From: Caulobacter rhizosphaerae
GTDB lineage: Bacteria > Pseudomonadota > Alphaproteobacteria > Caulobacterales > Caulobacteraceae
Length of the DNA stretch: 64,000 nucleotides
Assembly (NCBI RefSeq): GCF_010977555.1
Contig: NZ_CP048815.1
Span: 3,092,501 to 3,156,500, forward strand
Direction: 5' to 3'
Shown here: in pieces, positions 29,291 through 37,533 of the stretch
Layout: each line of letters opens with the position of its first letter
Numbering within the stretch: the stretch's first letter is position 1
Made by a program: the position numbers and the translations under genes
The notes under the pieces: model-generated
What the model was told of the DNA's origin: nothing
Database searches by the model: none
The model's input: only the letters and a program-made list of their open reading frames with translations

Positions 29291-30822
29291 GCCTTGAGCC
29301 CAGCTTCGACGCCTTCGCCGCCGCCTACCAGTCCGGCCGCCCGCAGGTGGTCTGGACCCGGCTGATCGACGACCTGGAGACCCCGGTCTCGGCCTATCTG
29401 AAGATCGGCCATGGCCGGCCCTACGCCTTTCTATTCGAGAGCGTCGAGGGCGGCGCCTGGCGCGGCCGCTATTCGATCGTGGCCATGAAGCCGGACCTGG
29501 TCTGGCGCTGCCGCGGCGACCAGGCCGAGATCGCCCAGGGCGACGACATCGCCGCCGGCCGCTTCACGTCCCAGGCGGGCGGCGCGCTGGACAGCCTGCG
29601 CGACCTGATCGCCCAGTCGCGGATCGAGCTGCCGGCCGGCCTGCCGCCGCCGTCGGCCGGCGTGTTCGGGGCCCTCGGCTACGACATGGTCCGCCTGGCC
29701 GAGCGCCTGCCGGACGTCAACGAAGACACGCTGGGCCTGCCCGACGGCATCATGACCCGGCCGTCCATCGTGGCGGTGTTCGACGCCATCGCCCAGGAGA
29801 TCATCCTGGTCACCACCGCCCGGCCCCAGGCCGGGGTGTCGGCCGCCGACGCCTACGCCGCCGCGCAGGGCCGCATCGAGAGCGTGATGGCCGACCTGCG
29901 CGGCCCCTTGAGCCAGCCGGCCCCGCGCCAGAGCCACGGCCAGGCCGAGTTCACCACGCCGGTCAGCCGGCGGGACTACGCGGTCGTGGTCGAGAAGGCC
30001 AAGGAGTACATCCGGGCCGGCGACATCTTCCAGGTGGTGCCCAGCCACCGCTTCCGCGCGCCGTTCCCGCTGGAGCCGTTCGCCCTCTACCGCTCGCTGC
30101 GGCGGACCAACCCGTCGCCGTTCCTGTATTTCCTGGACCTGGACGGCTTCAACCTGGTCGGCTCCAGCCCCGAGATCTTGGTGCGGCTGCGCGACGGCAA
30201 GATCACCATTCGGCCGATCGCCGGCACCCGTCCGCGCGGCGCCACGCCCGAGCAGGACCTGGCGCTGGAGAAGGAGCTGCTGGCCGATCCCAAGGAGCGG
30301 TCCGAGCATCTGATGCTGCTGGACCTGGGCCGCAACGACGTGGGCCGGGTGGCCATGCTCAAGCACGCCGGCAGCAACGACCCGGCGGCCAAGGGCAAGC
30401 ACGCCAACGTCCGCGTCACCGACAGCTTCAAGATCGAGCGCTACAGCCACGTCATGCACATCGTCTCCAACGTCGAGGGCGATGCGCCCGAGGGCGTGGA
30501 TCCGGTCGACGTGCTGATGGCCGCCCTGCCCGCCGGCACGCTGTCGGGCGCGCCCAAGGTGCGGGCCATGGAGATCATCGACGAGCTTGAGGTCGAGAAG
30601 CGCGGCATCGGCTACGCCGGCGCCGTGGGCTATATCGGCGCCGACGGCTCGGTCGACACCTGCATCGTGCTGCGCACGGCTCTGGTCAAGGACGGCATGA
30701 TGTACGTCCAAGCCGGCGGCGGCGTGGTGGCCGACAGCGACCCCGACGCCGAGTACGACGAGACCCTGCACAAGTCGCGGGCCCTGAAGCGCGCGGCCGA
30801 AGAGGCCTGGCGGTTCGCCTAG
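29287..30822 (+). CDS. trpE: Anthranilate synthase component I
   Basis: 511 residues. Chorismate-binding motifs are seen: LVGSSPEILVRL, RPIAGTRPRGATPEQD, and LMLLDLGRNDVGRV, with YVQAGGGVVADSDP near the end. It makes anthranilate from chorismate with TrpG. The conserved Trp feedback-site region is in the N-terminal third, including a LLES-like segment FLFESVEGG. The ATG overlaps the ppiD stop. TrpG lies 2.1 kb away, beyond a minus-strand block, so the two subunits are transcribed separately. Confidence 0.96.
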   Translation: MSLEPSFDAFAAAYQSGRPQVVWTRLIDDLETPVSAYLKIGHGRPYAFLFESVEGGAWRGRYSIVAMKPDLVWRCRGDQAEIAQGDDIAAGRFTSQAGGALDSLRDLIAQSRIELPAGLPPPSAGVFGALGYDMVRLAERLPDVNEDTLGLPDGIMTRPSIVAVFDAIAQEIILVTTARPQAGVSAADAYAAAQGRIESVMADLRGPLSQPAPRQSHGQAEFTTPVSRRDYAVVVEKAKEYIRAGDIFQVVPSHRFRAPFPLEPFALYRSLRRTNPSPFLYFLDLDGFNLVGSSPEILVRLRDGKITIRPIAGTRPRGATPEQDLALEKELLADPKERSEHLMLLDLGRNDVGRVAMLKHAGSNDPAAKGKHANVRVTDSFKIERYSHVMHIVSNVEGDAPEGVDPVDVLMAALPAGTLSGAPKVRAMEIIDELEVEKRGIGYAGAVGYIGADGSVDTCIVLRTALVKDGMMYVQAGGGVVADSDPDAEYDETLHKSRALKRAAEEAWRFA

Positions 30823-30834
30823 CCAGTCCTTGAC

Positions 30835-31053
30835 CTAGTCGCCCAGGCGGTCGGACGGCAGGTGCTGGACGACCGCCGGCGGGGCCATGACCATCACCGC
30901 GGCGAAGGTCACGGCGCTGAGCGCCGCGAAGGCCGCCGCGGCCAGCACCGGCCCCATCTTCTGCCGGCGCGCCGGCTTGCGCAGCAGGGCCCGGGCATAG
31001 GCCAGGGCGGCGGTGTCGAGCGTGGAATCAGCAAGGTCCATGCCCGTGAGCAT
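30835..31053 (-). CDS. Small single-pass membrane protein, hypothetical
   Basis: 72 residues with one membrane segment near 36-57 (PVLAAAAFAALSAVTFAAVM). The N-terminal part is polar and partly basic (ARALLRKPARRQK) and the tail is short. The ATG at 31053 is preferred: CGAGGCGAG lies 10 bases upstream, whereas the ATG at 31041 has no good site. The stop is 12 bases from that of trpE on the other strand. No homologue is recognised, so it may be a chance frame, but size, hydrophobicity and ribosome site support it. Confidence 0.5.
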   Translation of the reverse strand: MLTGMDLADSTLDTAALAYARALLRKPARRQKMGPVLAAAAFAALSAVTFAAVMVMAPPAVVQHLPSDRLGD

Positions 31054-31079
31054 GCCCGGCGACTCGCCTCGAGGCGAGA

Positions 31080-31520
31080 TCACAGATGTCGCACCCGCAA
31101 CCGGCCGTCCCACTTGCAGTTCAGGTACTCGCAGACCAGTCGCCGGTGGCAGTGATGCGGCGCGGCCTCCGAGCAGAGCAGGCAGGCGCCCTCGAACAGG
31201 TCCGGCTTGAGCCGCGTCTCTATCTTGCGCTCGGCCATCAAGCTCAGAAAGCGGGTCTCGTAGAGGCGCCAGTCGCCCTTGTCGCGCTTGAACGCCTTGA
31301 GGATGTCGTCCGACGGCACCAGCAGCGGCTCGCGGCGATAGGCCATGCCGCCGATCTCGCCGAGGAAGAAGGCCAGGTCGTCGGCCTTGGCGAAACCGGC
31401 CAGCTGCGAGGTGTTGTGCAGGCGCACGTCGATCACCGCCCGCACCTGGGCCGCCTTCAGGCGCTCGAAGAAGCCCCTGGCCGTGGTCCGGGTGAAGCCG
31501 ATCGTGCAGACGTCGGTCAT
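31080..31520 (-). CDS. DUF488 family protein (first copy)
   Basis: 146 residues of DUF488. Family marks: TIGFTRTTARGFFERL at the start, AVIDVRLHNTSQLAGF, then LCSEAAPHHCHRRLVCEYL near the end, where C-x-x-x-C-H-R-like residues sit. It lacks the GHS of the second copy. The DUF488 function is not established. It overlaps the stop of the second DUF488 gene by four bases (ATGA), so the pair is translationally coupled. Confidence 0.8.
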   Translation of the reverse strand: MTDVCTIGFTRTTARGFFERLKAAQVRAVIDVRLHNTSQLAGFAKADDLAFFLGEIGGMAYRREPLLVPSDDILKAFKRDKGDWRLYETRFLSLMAERKIETRLKPDLFEGACLLCSEAAPHHCHRRLVCEYLNCKWDGRLRVRHL

Positions 31521-32146
31521 CCGGCGGCGCCGAGCACCGCCGTTTCCGGCGGATCCTCCGCATAGGCGGCCTTGCGGGCGCGCTGGCGATAGGCTCGCGC
31601 CAGGCGCTCTTCGGGACCTTCCAGGAAGTCGTCGTGCTCCAGCCCTTCGCAGACCAGCAGCCGGCGTTCCGTCGCCGCGTGCGGCTCGACCTGGCCGTCC
31701 GGCAGCACGTGCGAGACCGCCAGGCCCATCGCCTTCAATTGGCGCGACACCAGCAGGCAGCGATGGCAGTCCAGGGGCTCCTGCTCGGCGCACATCAGGG
31801 CCACGACGTGGCGCTCGGCCCCTTTGCGCACCCGCTCCAGCCCCGCCTTGAACGCCGGTTCGGCGGCCATGGCCTCGTAGTCGGCCACCCCGTCGTCGAA
31901 CAGGTGCGCCCCGGTCGGCCGGCCGCCCAGGGCGTCCCCGAGATAGACATAGGCCAGGCCCGCGCCCTTGAGCCTTTCGGCCAGGGCGTCGCGGTTGAAC
32001 TGCGGCGTATGGCGCGACCAGGGGCTGGTGCGCACGTCGGCCACCGCCGTGACGCCGGCGCCCAGCAGCAGGCGCTCGAACCGCTCCCAGCTGTGGGTCG
32101 AGTGGCCGATCGTCAGGACGCGGGGGTCAGAGGGCGTGGAGTCCAT
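31517..32146 (-). CDS. DUF488 family protein (second copy)
   Basis: 209 residues, with TIGHSTHSWERFERLL at residues about 12-27, AVADVRTSPWSRHTPQFN, YVYLGDALGG, and LMCAEQEPLDCHRCLLVS near 140. These are the usual DUF488 marks. The C-terminal third is basic and helical (RLARAYRQRARKAAY). It is in the same frame as the dual OB gene upstream and follows it with no in-frame stop because of the G7 tract, so the sequence as written could give a fusion protein. The stop overlaps the next DUF488 gene by four bases. Confidence 0.85.
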   Translation of the reverse strand: MDSTPSDPRVLTIGHSTHSWERFERLLLGAGVTAVADVRTSPWSRHTPQFNRDALAERLKGAGLAYVYLGDALGGRPTGAHLFDDGVADYEAMAAEPAFKAGLERVRKGAERHVVALMCAEQEPLDCHRCLLVSRQLKAMGLAVSHVLPDGQVEPHAATERRLLVCEGLEHDDFLEGPEERLARAYRQRARKAAYAEDPPETAVLGAAG

Positions 32147-32794
32147 TGACCTGAAGATAGCACTGATCGGGATGCTCCTTGAAGGGACGCGCCAGCCCCA
32201 GCCGCACCTGGGCCCCCCCGCCTTGGGCGCCAGGGCCTGGGCGGCGGCCAGCCCCTCCTTCTCGAAGGCCTGCTTCAGCGCCTTGGCCGCCACGCCGAGG
32301 TGCAGGACATGGCCAGCGACCTCCAGTTCGGCGCGAAGCTTGTGCTCGTCCCTGTAGGGCTGGTCGAAAAGCTTGAAGCTGGCCGCATCGATGGTCTGGC
32401 AGGCCAGCGACCCGCACGGCGCGCCCGCGGGCACATAGGCCTTGTCGCGGTCGAACCGCAGATGGCCGCCGAACACCGTTTCGGGGGAAAAGGCCGCCGC
32501 CCGCGCCAGCGCCTGTCGGAAGCCGTCGGCGCTCAGCACGGCGAGCCTGCGCGGCCGGCCGCCGACCACGATGTCCTCGGTGTTGTGCGGCAAGGCGGTC
32601 AGGGGGCGCTCGCCGCGAAACTCCACCACATGGCCGGGATGGAAGGTGGTGTTGGGCCCGCAGACCTTGGCCTCCCAGAAGCCCGCCGGCTCCGGCTCGG
32701 GCCGGATCATCACGCCGCGATCCAGTTCAAAGCCGGCGACGCAACGCAGACGGCCATACAGCGTCACCTCGGTGACGACGATGCGATAGGTCAT
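32127..32794 (-). CDS. Dual OB-fold domain protein, apparent frameshift in a G7 tract
   Basis: Starts MTYRIVVTEVTLYGRLRCVAG and runs about 195 residues in one frame, with two OB-like beta-rich halves and a PNTTFHPGHVVEF segment. The seven Gs (seen as C7 at 32213-32219 on the plus strand) put the frame out by one. With eight Gs the protein continues QVRLGLARPFKEHPDQCYLQ and ends at 32127 after a normal-looking tail. With seven it reads into the DUF488 gene without a stop. The tail looks like real coding sequence, so the gene is probably a frameshift variant, an assembly error or a phase-variable switch. The function is unknown; nucleic acid binding is a guess from the OB fold. Confidence 0.75.
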
Positions 32795-32923
32795 GAACAC
32801 AACCAACAGAGAAGATTGCCGCTCAATGATCAATCTTATGGCGAGTCCGCGCGGCGACGCAACATCGGATGACTTGGCCTGCGGCGTGGTTGCCCCTAGA
32901 AGCAAGCGGCGAAAGGCGGCGTC

Positions 32924-33520
32924 ATGATCCTGGTCATCGATAACTACGACAGCTTCACCTACAACCTCGTCCACTATCTGAACGAGCTGGGGGCCGACAC
33001 CGTCGTGCATCGCAACGACGACCTGTCGGTGCAGGAGGCCCTGGGCCTGCGGCCCAACGCCGTGCTGCTGTCGCCGGGCCCCAAGGCCCCCGACCAGGCC
33101 GGCATCTGTCTGCCGCTGCTGCGCGGCGCGCCGGAGGACCTGGCGATTCTCGGCGTGTGCCTGGGCCACCAGGCCATCGGCCAGGCCTATGGCGGCGACG
33201 TGATCCGCGCCAAGGAAGTGATGCACGGCAAGACCAGCAAGATCTTCCACAACGACCAGGGCGTGTTCAAGGGCCTGCCCAACCCGTTCATCGCCACCCG
33301 CTATCACAGCCTGGCGGTCGACAAGGCCACCTTGCCCGACGACCTGGAGATCACCGCCTGGACCGAGGACGGCGAGATCATGGGCGTGCAGCACAAGACC
33401 CGGCCGGTCTACGGCGTACAGTTCCACCCGGAGTCGATCGCCACCGAGGGCGGCCACCAGCTGCTGGCCAACTTCCTGGACCTGGCCAAGGTCCAGCGCG
33501 ACGCGGCGATCTGGGTCTAG
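32924..33520 (+). CDS. trpG: Anthranilate synthase component II (glutamine amidotransferase)
   Basis: 198 residues: a class I amidotransferase with LVIDNYDSFTYNLVHYL at the start, nucleophile motif GVCLGHQAIG and VQFHPESI carrying the His-Glu. It supplies ammonia to TrpE. It heads trpG-trpD-trpC; the stop is 3 bases before the trpD start. CCTAGA at 32895-32900 is a possible -10. Confidence 0.95.
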   Translation: MILVIDNYDSFTYNLVHYLNELGADTVVHRNDDLSVQEALGLRPNAVLLSPGPKAPDQAGICLPLLRGAPEDLAILGVCLGHQAIGQAYGGDVIRAKEVMHGKTSKIFHNDQGVFKGLPNPFIATRYHSLAVDKATLPDDLEITAWTEDGEIMGVQHKTRPVYGVQFHPESIATEGGHQLLANFLDLAKVQRDAAIWV

Positions 33521-33523
33521 GCG

Positions 33524-34549
33524 ATGTCGGACGCCTTCAAGCCCCTGCTGGCCAAGCTGGCCGACGGCCAGACCCTGGACGAGGACGACGCCGAGACCTT
33601 CTTCGCCGCCTGCCTGCGCGGCGAGCCGACCCCCGCCCAGGTGGCCGCGGCGGTCACCGCCATGCGCCTGCGCGGCGAGACGGTGGGCGAGATCACCGCC
33701 TGCGCCCGCGCCATGCGCCGCGCGGCCATCCACCTGGACCACCCCTATGACGTGGTCGACGTCTGCGGCACCGGCGGCGACGGCCTGCACACCCTGAACA
33801 TCTCGACCGCCGTGGGCTTCGTGGCGGCCGGCGGCGGGCTGAAGGTGGCCAAGCACGGCAACCGGGCGATCACCAGCAAGTCGGGCACCGCCGACGTCCT
33901 GGCCGCCCTGGGGGTCAATATCGACGCCTCCCTAGTCCAGCAGCGCCAGGCGCTGGACACCGCCGGCATCTGCTTCCTGTTCGCCCAGTCGCACCACGGG
34001 GCGATGAAGCACGTCTCGCCGATCCGTCAGCAGCTGGGTTTCCGCACCATCTTCAACCTGCTGGGCCCGCTGACCAATCCCGCGGGGGCCAAGCGCCAGG
34101 TCGTCGGCGTCTCGGCCCATCGCTTCGTCGAACCCGTGGCCAAGGCTCTTGGGGCCTTGGGAGCGGAGCGCGCCTGGTCGGTGCACGGGGCCGGCATGGA
34201 CGAGCTGACCACCACCGGCGAGACCGAGGTCGCCGAATGGCGCGACGGGTCCCTGCGGCTGTTCACGATCACCCCCGAGGCCGTGGGCCTGCCGCGCGCG
34301 GCGCTGGCCGACATCACCGGCGGCGACCCCGCCTTCAACGCCGCCGCCCTGACCGCCCTGCTGGACGGCCAAAAGGGCGCCTATCGCGACATCGTCATGC
34401 TCAACGCCGCCGCCGCCTTCCTGGTGGCCGACAGGGTCGAGACCCTGCGCGAGGGCGTCGAGCTGGCCGGCGCGGTGCTCGACGACGGCCGGGCCAAGGC
34501 GGCCCTGGCCGGCCTGGTCGCCGCCACCAATTCAGAAATCGCCGCATGA
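33524..34549 (+). CDS. trpD: Anthranilate phosphoribosyltransferase
   Basis: 341 residues. Motifs: [17 protein letters not shown] with the glycine-rich PRPP loop, [17 protein letters not shown], and [12 protein letters not shown]. It joins anthranilate and PRPP. The start is 3 bases after trpG and its stop overlaps trpC by four bases (ATGA). Confidence 0.96.
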   Translation: MSDAFKPLLAKLADGQTLDEDDAETFFAACLRGEPTPAQVAAAVTAMRLRGETVGEITACARAMRRAAIHLDHPYDVVDVCGTGGDGLHTLNISTAVGFVAAGGGLKVAKHGNRAITSKSGTADVLAALGVNIDASLVQQRQALDTAGICFLFAQSHHGAMKHVSPIRQQLGFRTIFNLLGPLTNPAGAKRQVVGVSAHRFVEPVAKALGALGAERAWSVHGAGMDELTTTGETEVAEWRDGSLRLFTITPEAVGLPRAALADITGGDPAFNAAALTALLDGQKGAYRDIVMLNAAAAFLVADRVETLREGVELAGAVLDDGRAKAALAGLVAATNSEIAA

Positions 34550-35334
34550 CCGACATTCTCGCCAAGATCGCCGCCTACAAGCGCGAGGACGTGGCCGACC
34601 GTAAGCGGCGGCGTGCGTTCGCCCAGGTCGACGCCGCCGCCAAGGCCGCCAGCAGCCCGCGCGGCTTCAAGGCCGCGCTGGAGGCCGGCCATGCGCCGGG
34701 CAAGCTGTCGCTGATCGCCGAGATCAAGAAGGCCTCGCCGTCCAAGGGCCTGATCCGCGCCGACTTCGACCCGCCAGCCCTGGCCCGGGCCTATGCCGAG
34801 GGCGGCGCGTGCTGCCTTTCGGTGCTGACCGACGGGCCCAGCTTCCAGGGCGCCGACGGCTACCTGATCGACGCCCGCGCCGCCGTCGCCCTGCCCTGCA
34901 TCCGCAAGGACTTCCTCGTCGATCCCTGGCAGGTGGCCGAGAGCCGCGCCCTGGGCGCCGACGCCATCCTGGTGATCCTGGCGATGATCGACGACGCCCT
35001 GGCCGCCGACCTGATGGGCGAAGCCGCTCGCCTGGGCATGGACGCCCTGGTCGAGGTGCATGACGAGGCTGAGATGGAGCGGGCCGGCAAGCTCGGCTCC
35101 ACCCTGGTGGGGATCAACAACCGCGACCTGAAGAGCTTCGTGGTCGACCTTGCCGTCACCGAGCGCCTGGCCGCCCAGGCGCCCGCCGACGCCCTGCTGG
35201 TCACCGAGAGCGGCCTGTTCGTCCAAGACGACGTGGTGCGCATGGAAGCGGCCGGCGCCAAGGCCATGCTGGTCGGCGAAAGCCTGATGCGGCAGGTGAA
35301 CGTGGCGGCGGCGACCAAGGCGTTGCTGGGCTAG
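34546..35334 (+). CDS. trpC: Indole-3-glycerol phosphate synthase
   Basis: 262 residues. Motifs: [15 protein letters not shown] with catalytic Glu and Lys, [14 protein letters not shown], and [11 protein letters not shown], ending LVGESLMR. It closes the indole ring. Not fused to TrpF, unlike E. coli. It is the last gene of trpGDC, convergent with the DUF5990-like gene only 7 bases away. Confidence 0.96.
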   Translation: MTDILAKIAAYKREDVADRKRRRAFAQVDAAAKAASSPRGFKAALEAGHAPGKLSLIAEIKKASPSKGLIRADFDPPALARAYAEGGACCLSVLTDGPSFQGADGYLIDARAAVALPCIRKDFLVDPWQVAESRALGADAILVILAMIDDALAADLMGEAARLGMDALVEVHDEAEMERAGKLGSTLVGINNRDLKSFVVDLAVTERLAAQAPADALLVTESGLFVQDDVVRMEAAGAKAMLVGESLMRQVNVAAATKALLG

Positions 35335-35341
35335 GGCTGGA

Positions 35342-35761
35342 TCATTCCACGACCCGCCAGGCGCGGAGCGGGCGCACCGTCGCGCAGGCCGGACCGCCGT
35401 CCTTGTCCCTGCCCGGCAGGCGGGCCTCCAGGATCTTGCCGGCAAGCGCCTGCTCCAGCAGGTCGGTCGGCAGGGTGTGGATGTCGATCTTGGCGCGGCG
35501 GCTCCAGGGGGACGCCGCCAGGCCGGCCTGGCCTCCGATGGCGATGTAGACGAAGCGCCGGACCGGCCCTTCGCTGCGGACGAACTCTCCCAGGAATTTC
35601 GGCCCCGGCGTGATCCGCACGGGGACATCGAACGACAGCGGTCCGCCAGCGGCGATGACCTGCCCGACCGCTTCGCTTTTCTTGTTCTGCAAGCTGTAGG
35701 CGACCCCCGGGACCGGGTCCTGGATCGTCAGCCTGAGCCTGATCGTTTGACCCGCCGCCAT
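35342..35761 (-). CDS. DUF5990-like hypothetical protein
   Basis: 139 residues. Starts MAAGQTIRLRLTIQDPVPGV and continues AYSLQNKKSEAVG, resembling the DUF5990 family of uncharacterised beta-rich proteins; FLGEFVRSEGPVRRFVYIAIG is the best conserved-looking block. No catalytic motif is seen. GGAGGGTTGT precedes the ATG. Its function is unknown and the family match is from memory. Confidence 0.6.
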   Translation of the reverse strand: MAAGQTIRLRLTIQDPVPGVAYSLQNKKSEAVGQVIAAGGPLSFDVPVRITPGPKFLGEFVRSEGPVRRFVYIAIGGQAGLAASPWSRRAKIDIHTLPTDLLEQALAGKILEARLPGRDKDGGPACATVRPLRAWRVVE

Positions 35762-36199
35762 ACAACCCTCCTGCGCCCGTGACGCTCGATGTTTCGTCTC
35801 GGCGCATCACCACACGAATGGGATCCGCGCCGCCTTGCGCTTGCGATACGGCGGGTTCGTCGCCGAACCGCGGGGTCAAGGCTGCGTCCTCCACAAGGCC
35901 CGCGGCTATCCGGCGTTCAGCAGCCAAACCTCGTGCATGACGGTCTCCCCCGATATCCCGGCGCGACTACAGCCGCCTTGGCCGCGTGGGTCAATCGCGC
36001 GGCGTGCGGGACCGATTCTCGGTAATGTGCTGCGCTCCAGCCCGCCTGGATGTTCGATCCGGGACGCCCGAGGCTTGAATTTACAGGCGAATTCGACCGC
36101 CTCTCCGCCGAACACCGTTAACTTGACATCAACGAAGAACACCTAGAGAACATTCACAGAGGTTTGCGGTTTGTTCCGCGACGACTGGCGAGGCCGGAC
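35762..36199. other. Intergenic region upstream of lexA
   Basis: A 438-base gap between divergent genes. The lexA end holds the promoter and SOS box described separately. The rest (35770-36110) shows no RNA gene, no convincing open frame and no repeat that I recognise. Confidence 0.4.
36123..36151 (+). promoter_or_regulatory. lexA promoter with SOS box
   Basis: TTGACA at 36123-36128 is a strong -35. CCTAGAGA starting at 36142 fits the Caulobacter housekeeping -10 shape. The box GAAC-N7-GAAC occupies 36137-36151, the reverse complement of the alphaproteobacterial GTTC-N7-GTTC operator, and overlaps the -10, so LexA binding would block polymerase. The lexA start is 49 bases downstream. Confidence 0.85.
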
Positions 36200-36901
36200 A
36201 TGCTCACGCGCAAGCAGCACGAGCTGCTGATGTTCATCCACGAACGGATCAAGGAGACCGGCGTCTCCCCCTCCTTCGACGAGATGAAGGAGGCGCTGGA
36301 CCTGGCGTCCAAGTCGGGCATCCACCGGCTGATCACGGCGCTGGAGGAGCGCGGCTTCATCCGCCGCCTGGCTCACCGGGCCCGGGCGCTGGAAGTGGTC
36401 AAGCTGCCGCAGCAGGCCACCGCGGCCGCGCCGCCGAAGGGCCGCGGCGCTTTCAAGCCCCAGGTGCTGGAAGGCGGCGGCCAGGCTCCGGCCGCGCCGG
36501 CGCCGATCGCCGCCGACAACACCCGCGAGCTGCCGATTCTGGGCCGCATCGCCGCCGGTACGCCCATCGACGCCATCCAGCACGAACGCGAACGCCTGCC
36601 GGTGCCCGAGACCATGCTGGGGGCCGGCGAGCACTATGTGCTGGAGGTTCAGGGCGACTCGATGATCGAGGCTGGCATCCTGGACGGCGACTATGTGATC
36701 ATCCGCAAGGGCGACACGGCCAACAGCGGCGAGATCGTCGTCGCCCTGGTCGGCGAGGAAGCCACCCTCAAGCGCCTGCGCAAGAAGGGCGGCTCGATCG
36801 CCCTGGAGGCCGCCAACCCCAAGTACGAAACCCGCATCTTCGGTCCCGACCAGGTCGAGGTGCAGGGCAAGCTGGTGGGGCTGATCCGACGGTATCACTA
36901 G
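36200..36901 (+). CDS. lexA: SOS repressor LexA
   Basis: 233 residues. N-terminal winged helix-turn-helix (1-65) and a flexible Ala/Pro-rich linker to about 108. Self-cleavage site Ala119-Gly120 in RIAAGTP. Catalytic Ser154 ([10 protein letters not shown]) and Lys191 (EEATLKRL). RecA-stimulated self-cleavage relieves repression. ATG at 36200 chosen because [10 protein letters not shown] is the family start; a TTG 36 bases upstream is less likely. Autoregulation is supported by the SOS box. Confidence 0.96.
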   Translation: MLTRKQHELLMFIHERIKETGVSPSFDEMKEALDLASKSGIHRLITALEERGFIRRLAHRARALEVVKLPQQATAAAPPKGRGAFKPQVLEGGGQAPAAPAPIAADNTRELPILGRIAAGTPIDAIQHERERLPVPETMLGAGEHYVLEVQGDSMIEAGILDGDYVIIRKGDTANSGEIVVALVGEEATLKRLRKKGGSIALEAANPKYETRIFGPDQVEVQGKLVGLIRRYH

Positions 36902-36907
36902 ATTCAT

Positions 36908-37034
36908 CCGCTCATCCCGGCGAATGCGGGGACCCAGATCGTAGGGCGCCGAGTCTGATTGGACGGACTCGGCGTCTTTCTGTTTTGGCGCTCGACCATG
37001 CCATCTGGGTCCTGGCATTCGCTGGGATGAGCGG
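36908..37034. repeat. Inverted pair of 32-base intergenic repeats around a terminator
   Basis: Arms 36908-36939 and 37003-37034 are reverse complements at 29 of 32 positions and share the block CTCATCCC with GGACCCAGAT, a repeat type common in Caulobacter and related genera. They enclose the lexA terminator and lie between convergent stop codons. Confidence 0.8.
36947..36986 (+). terminator. lexA intrinsic terminator
   Basis: CGCCGAGTC (36947-36955) pairs with GACTCGGCG (36966-36974), followed by TCTTTCTGTTTT. Confidence 0.8.
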
Positions 37035-37060
37035 AGTTTGGGCGATGGAACGAAAGCCCC

Positions 37061-37495
37061 CTAGGTCGCCATCCCCGCCGGCCGGTTCTCCACATATTGC
37101 GGCACGTTCAGCGGCGGCAGCCAGGGCTCGCGACGCTTGACCCAGACCTCGTACTGCGGCGTGAACTGGCCGATCTCGTCCAGCCCGCCCAGGTGGATCT
37201 CGATCTCGCCGTCGGCCTCGCCATTCTCAGGCCAGGAGGCCGCCGTCCAGAACAACGGCGAGCCGCAGGTCGGGCAGCCGTGGATCAGGCCGTGCTCGGC
37301 GCCGGTCCAGATCGCCGGCGCCCCCTCGATCCGCACCTTGTCCGCCCGGAACGCCGCAAAGGCGTTGAACGGCGCGCCATGGCGCTTGCGGCAGGTCAGG
37401 CAGTGGCACAGCCCAACCCGCAGCGGTCCGCCGGTCGTGACATAGCGCACCGCCCGGCACGCGCACCCGCCTTCCCGCTCCATGATCGTCTCCAT
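37061..37495 (-). CDS. GFA-family zinc protein
   Basis: About 144 residues with the complete GFA cysteine set: GGCACRAVRY, GLCHCLTCRKRHG and IHGCPTCGSPLFW. A second GFA gene exists in the pdh cluster. Function is not proven for the family. ATG at 37495 is used; the ATG at 37483 has GGAG at ideal distance and is equally possible. It precedes no other gene on its strand before lexA, and comEC lies upstream with 38 bases between. Confidence 0.85.
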   Translation of the reverse strand: METIMEREGGCACRAVRYVTTGGPLRVGLCHCLTCRKRHGAPFNAFAAFRADKVRIEGAPAIWTGAEHGLIHGCPTCGSPLFWTAASWPENGEADGEIEIHLGGLDEIGQFTPQYEVWVKRREPWLPPLNVPQYVENRPAGMAT

Positions 37496-37533
37496 CGCTC
37501 GTCCCGGCCTAAACGCCCGAAGCGCCGCTCGGC

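Noticed and set aside
32147..33856. An upstream extension of the dual OB frame across trpG
   Set aside because: It is antisense to trpG; the real start is at 32794, where MTYRIVVTEV begins.
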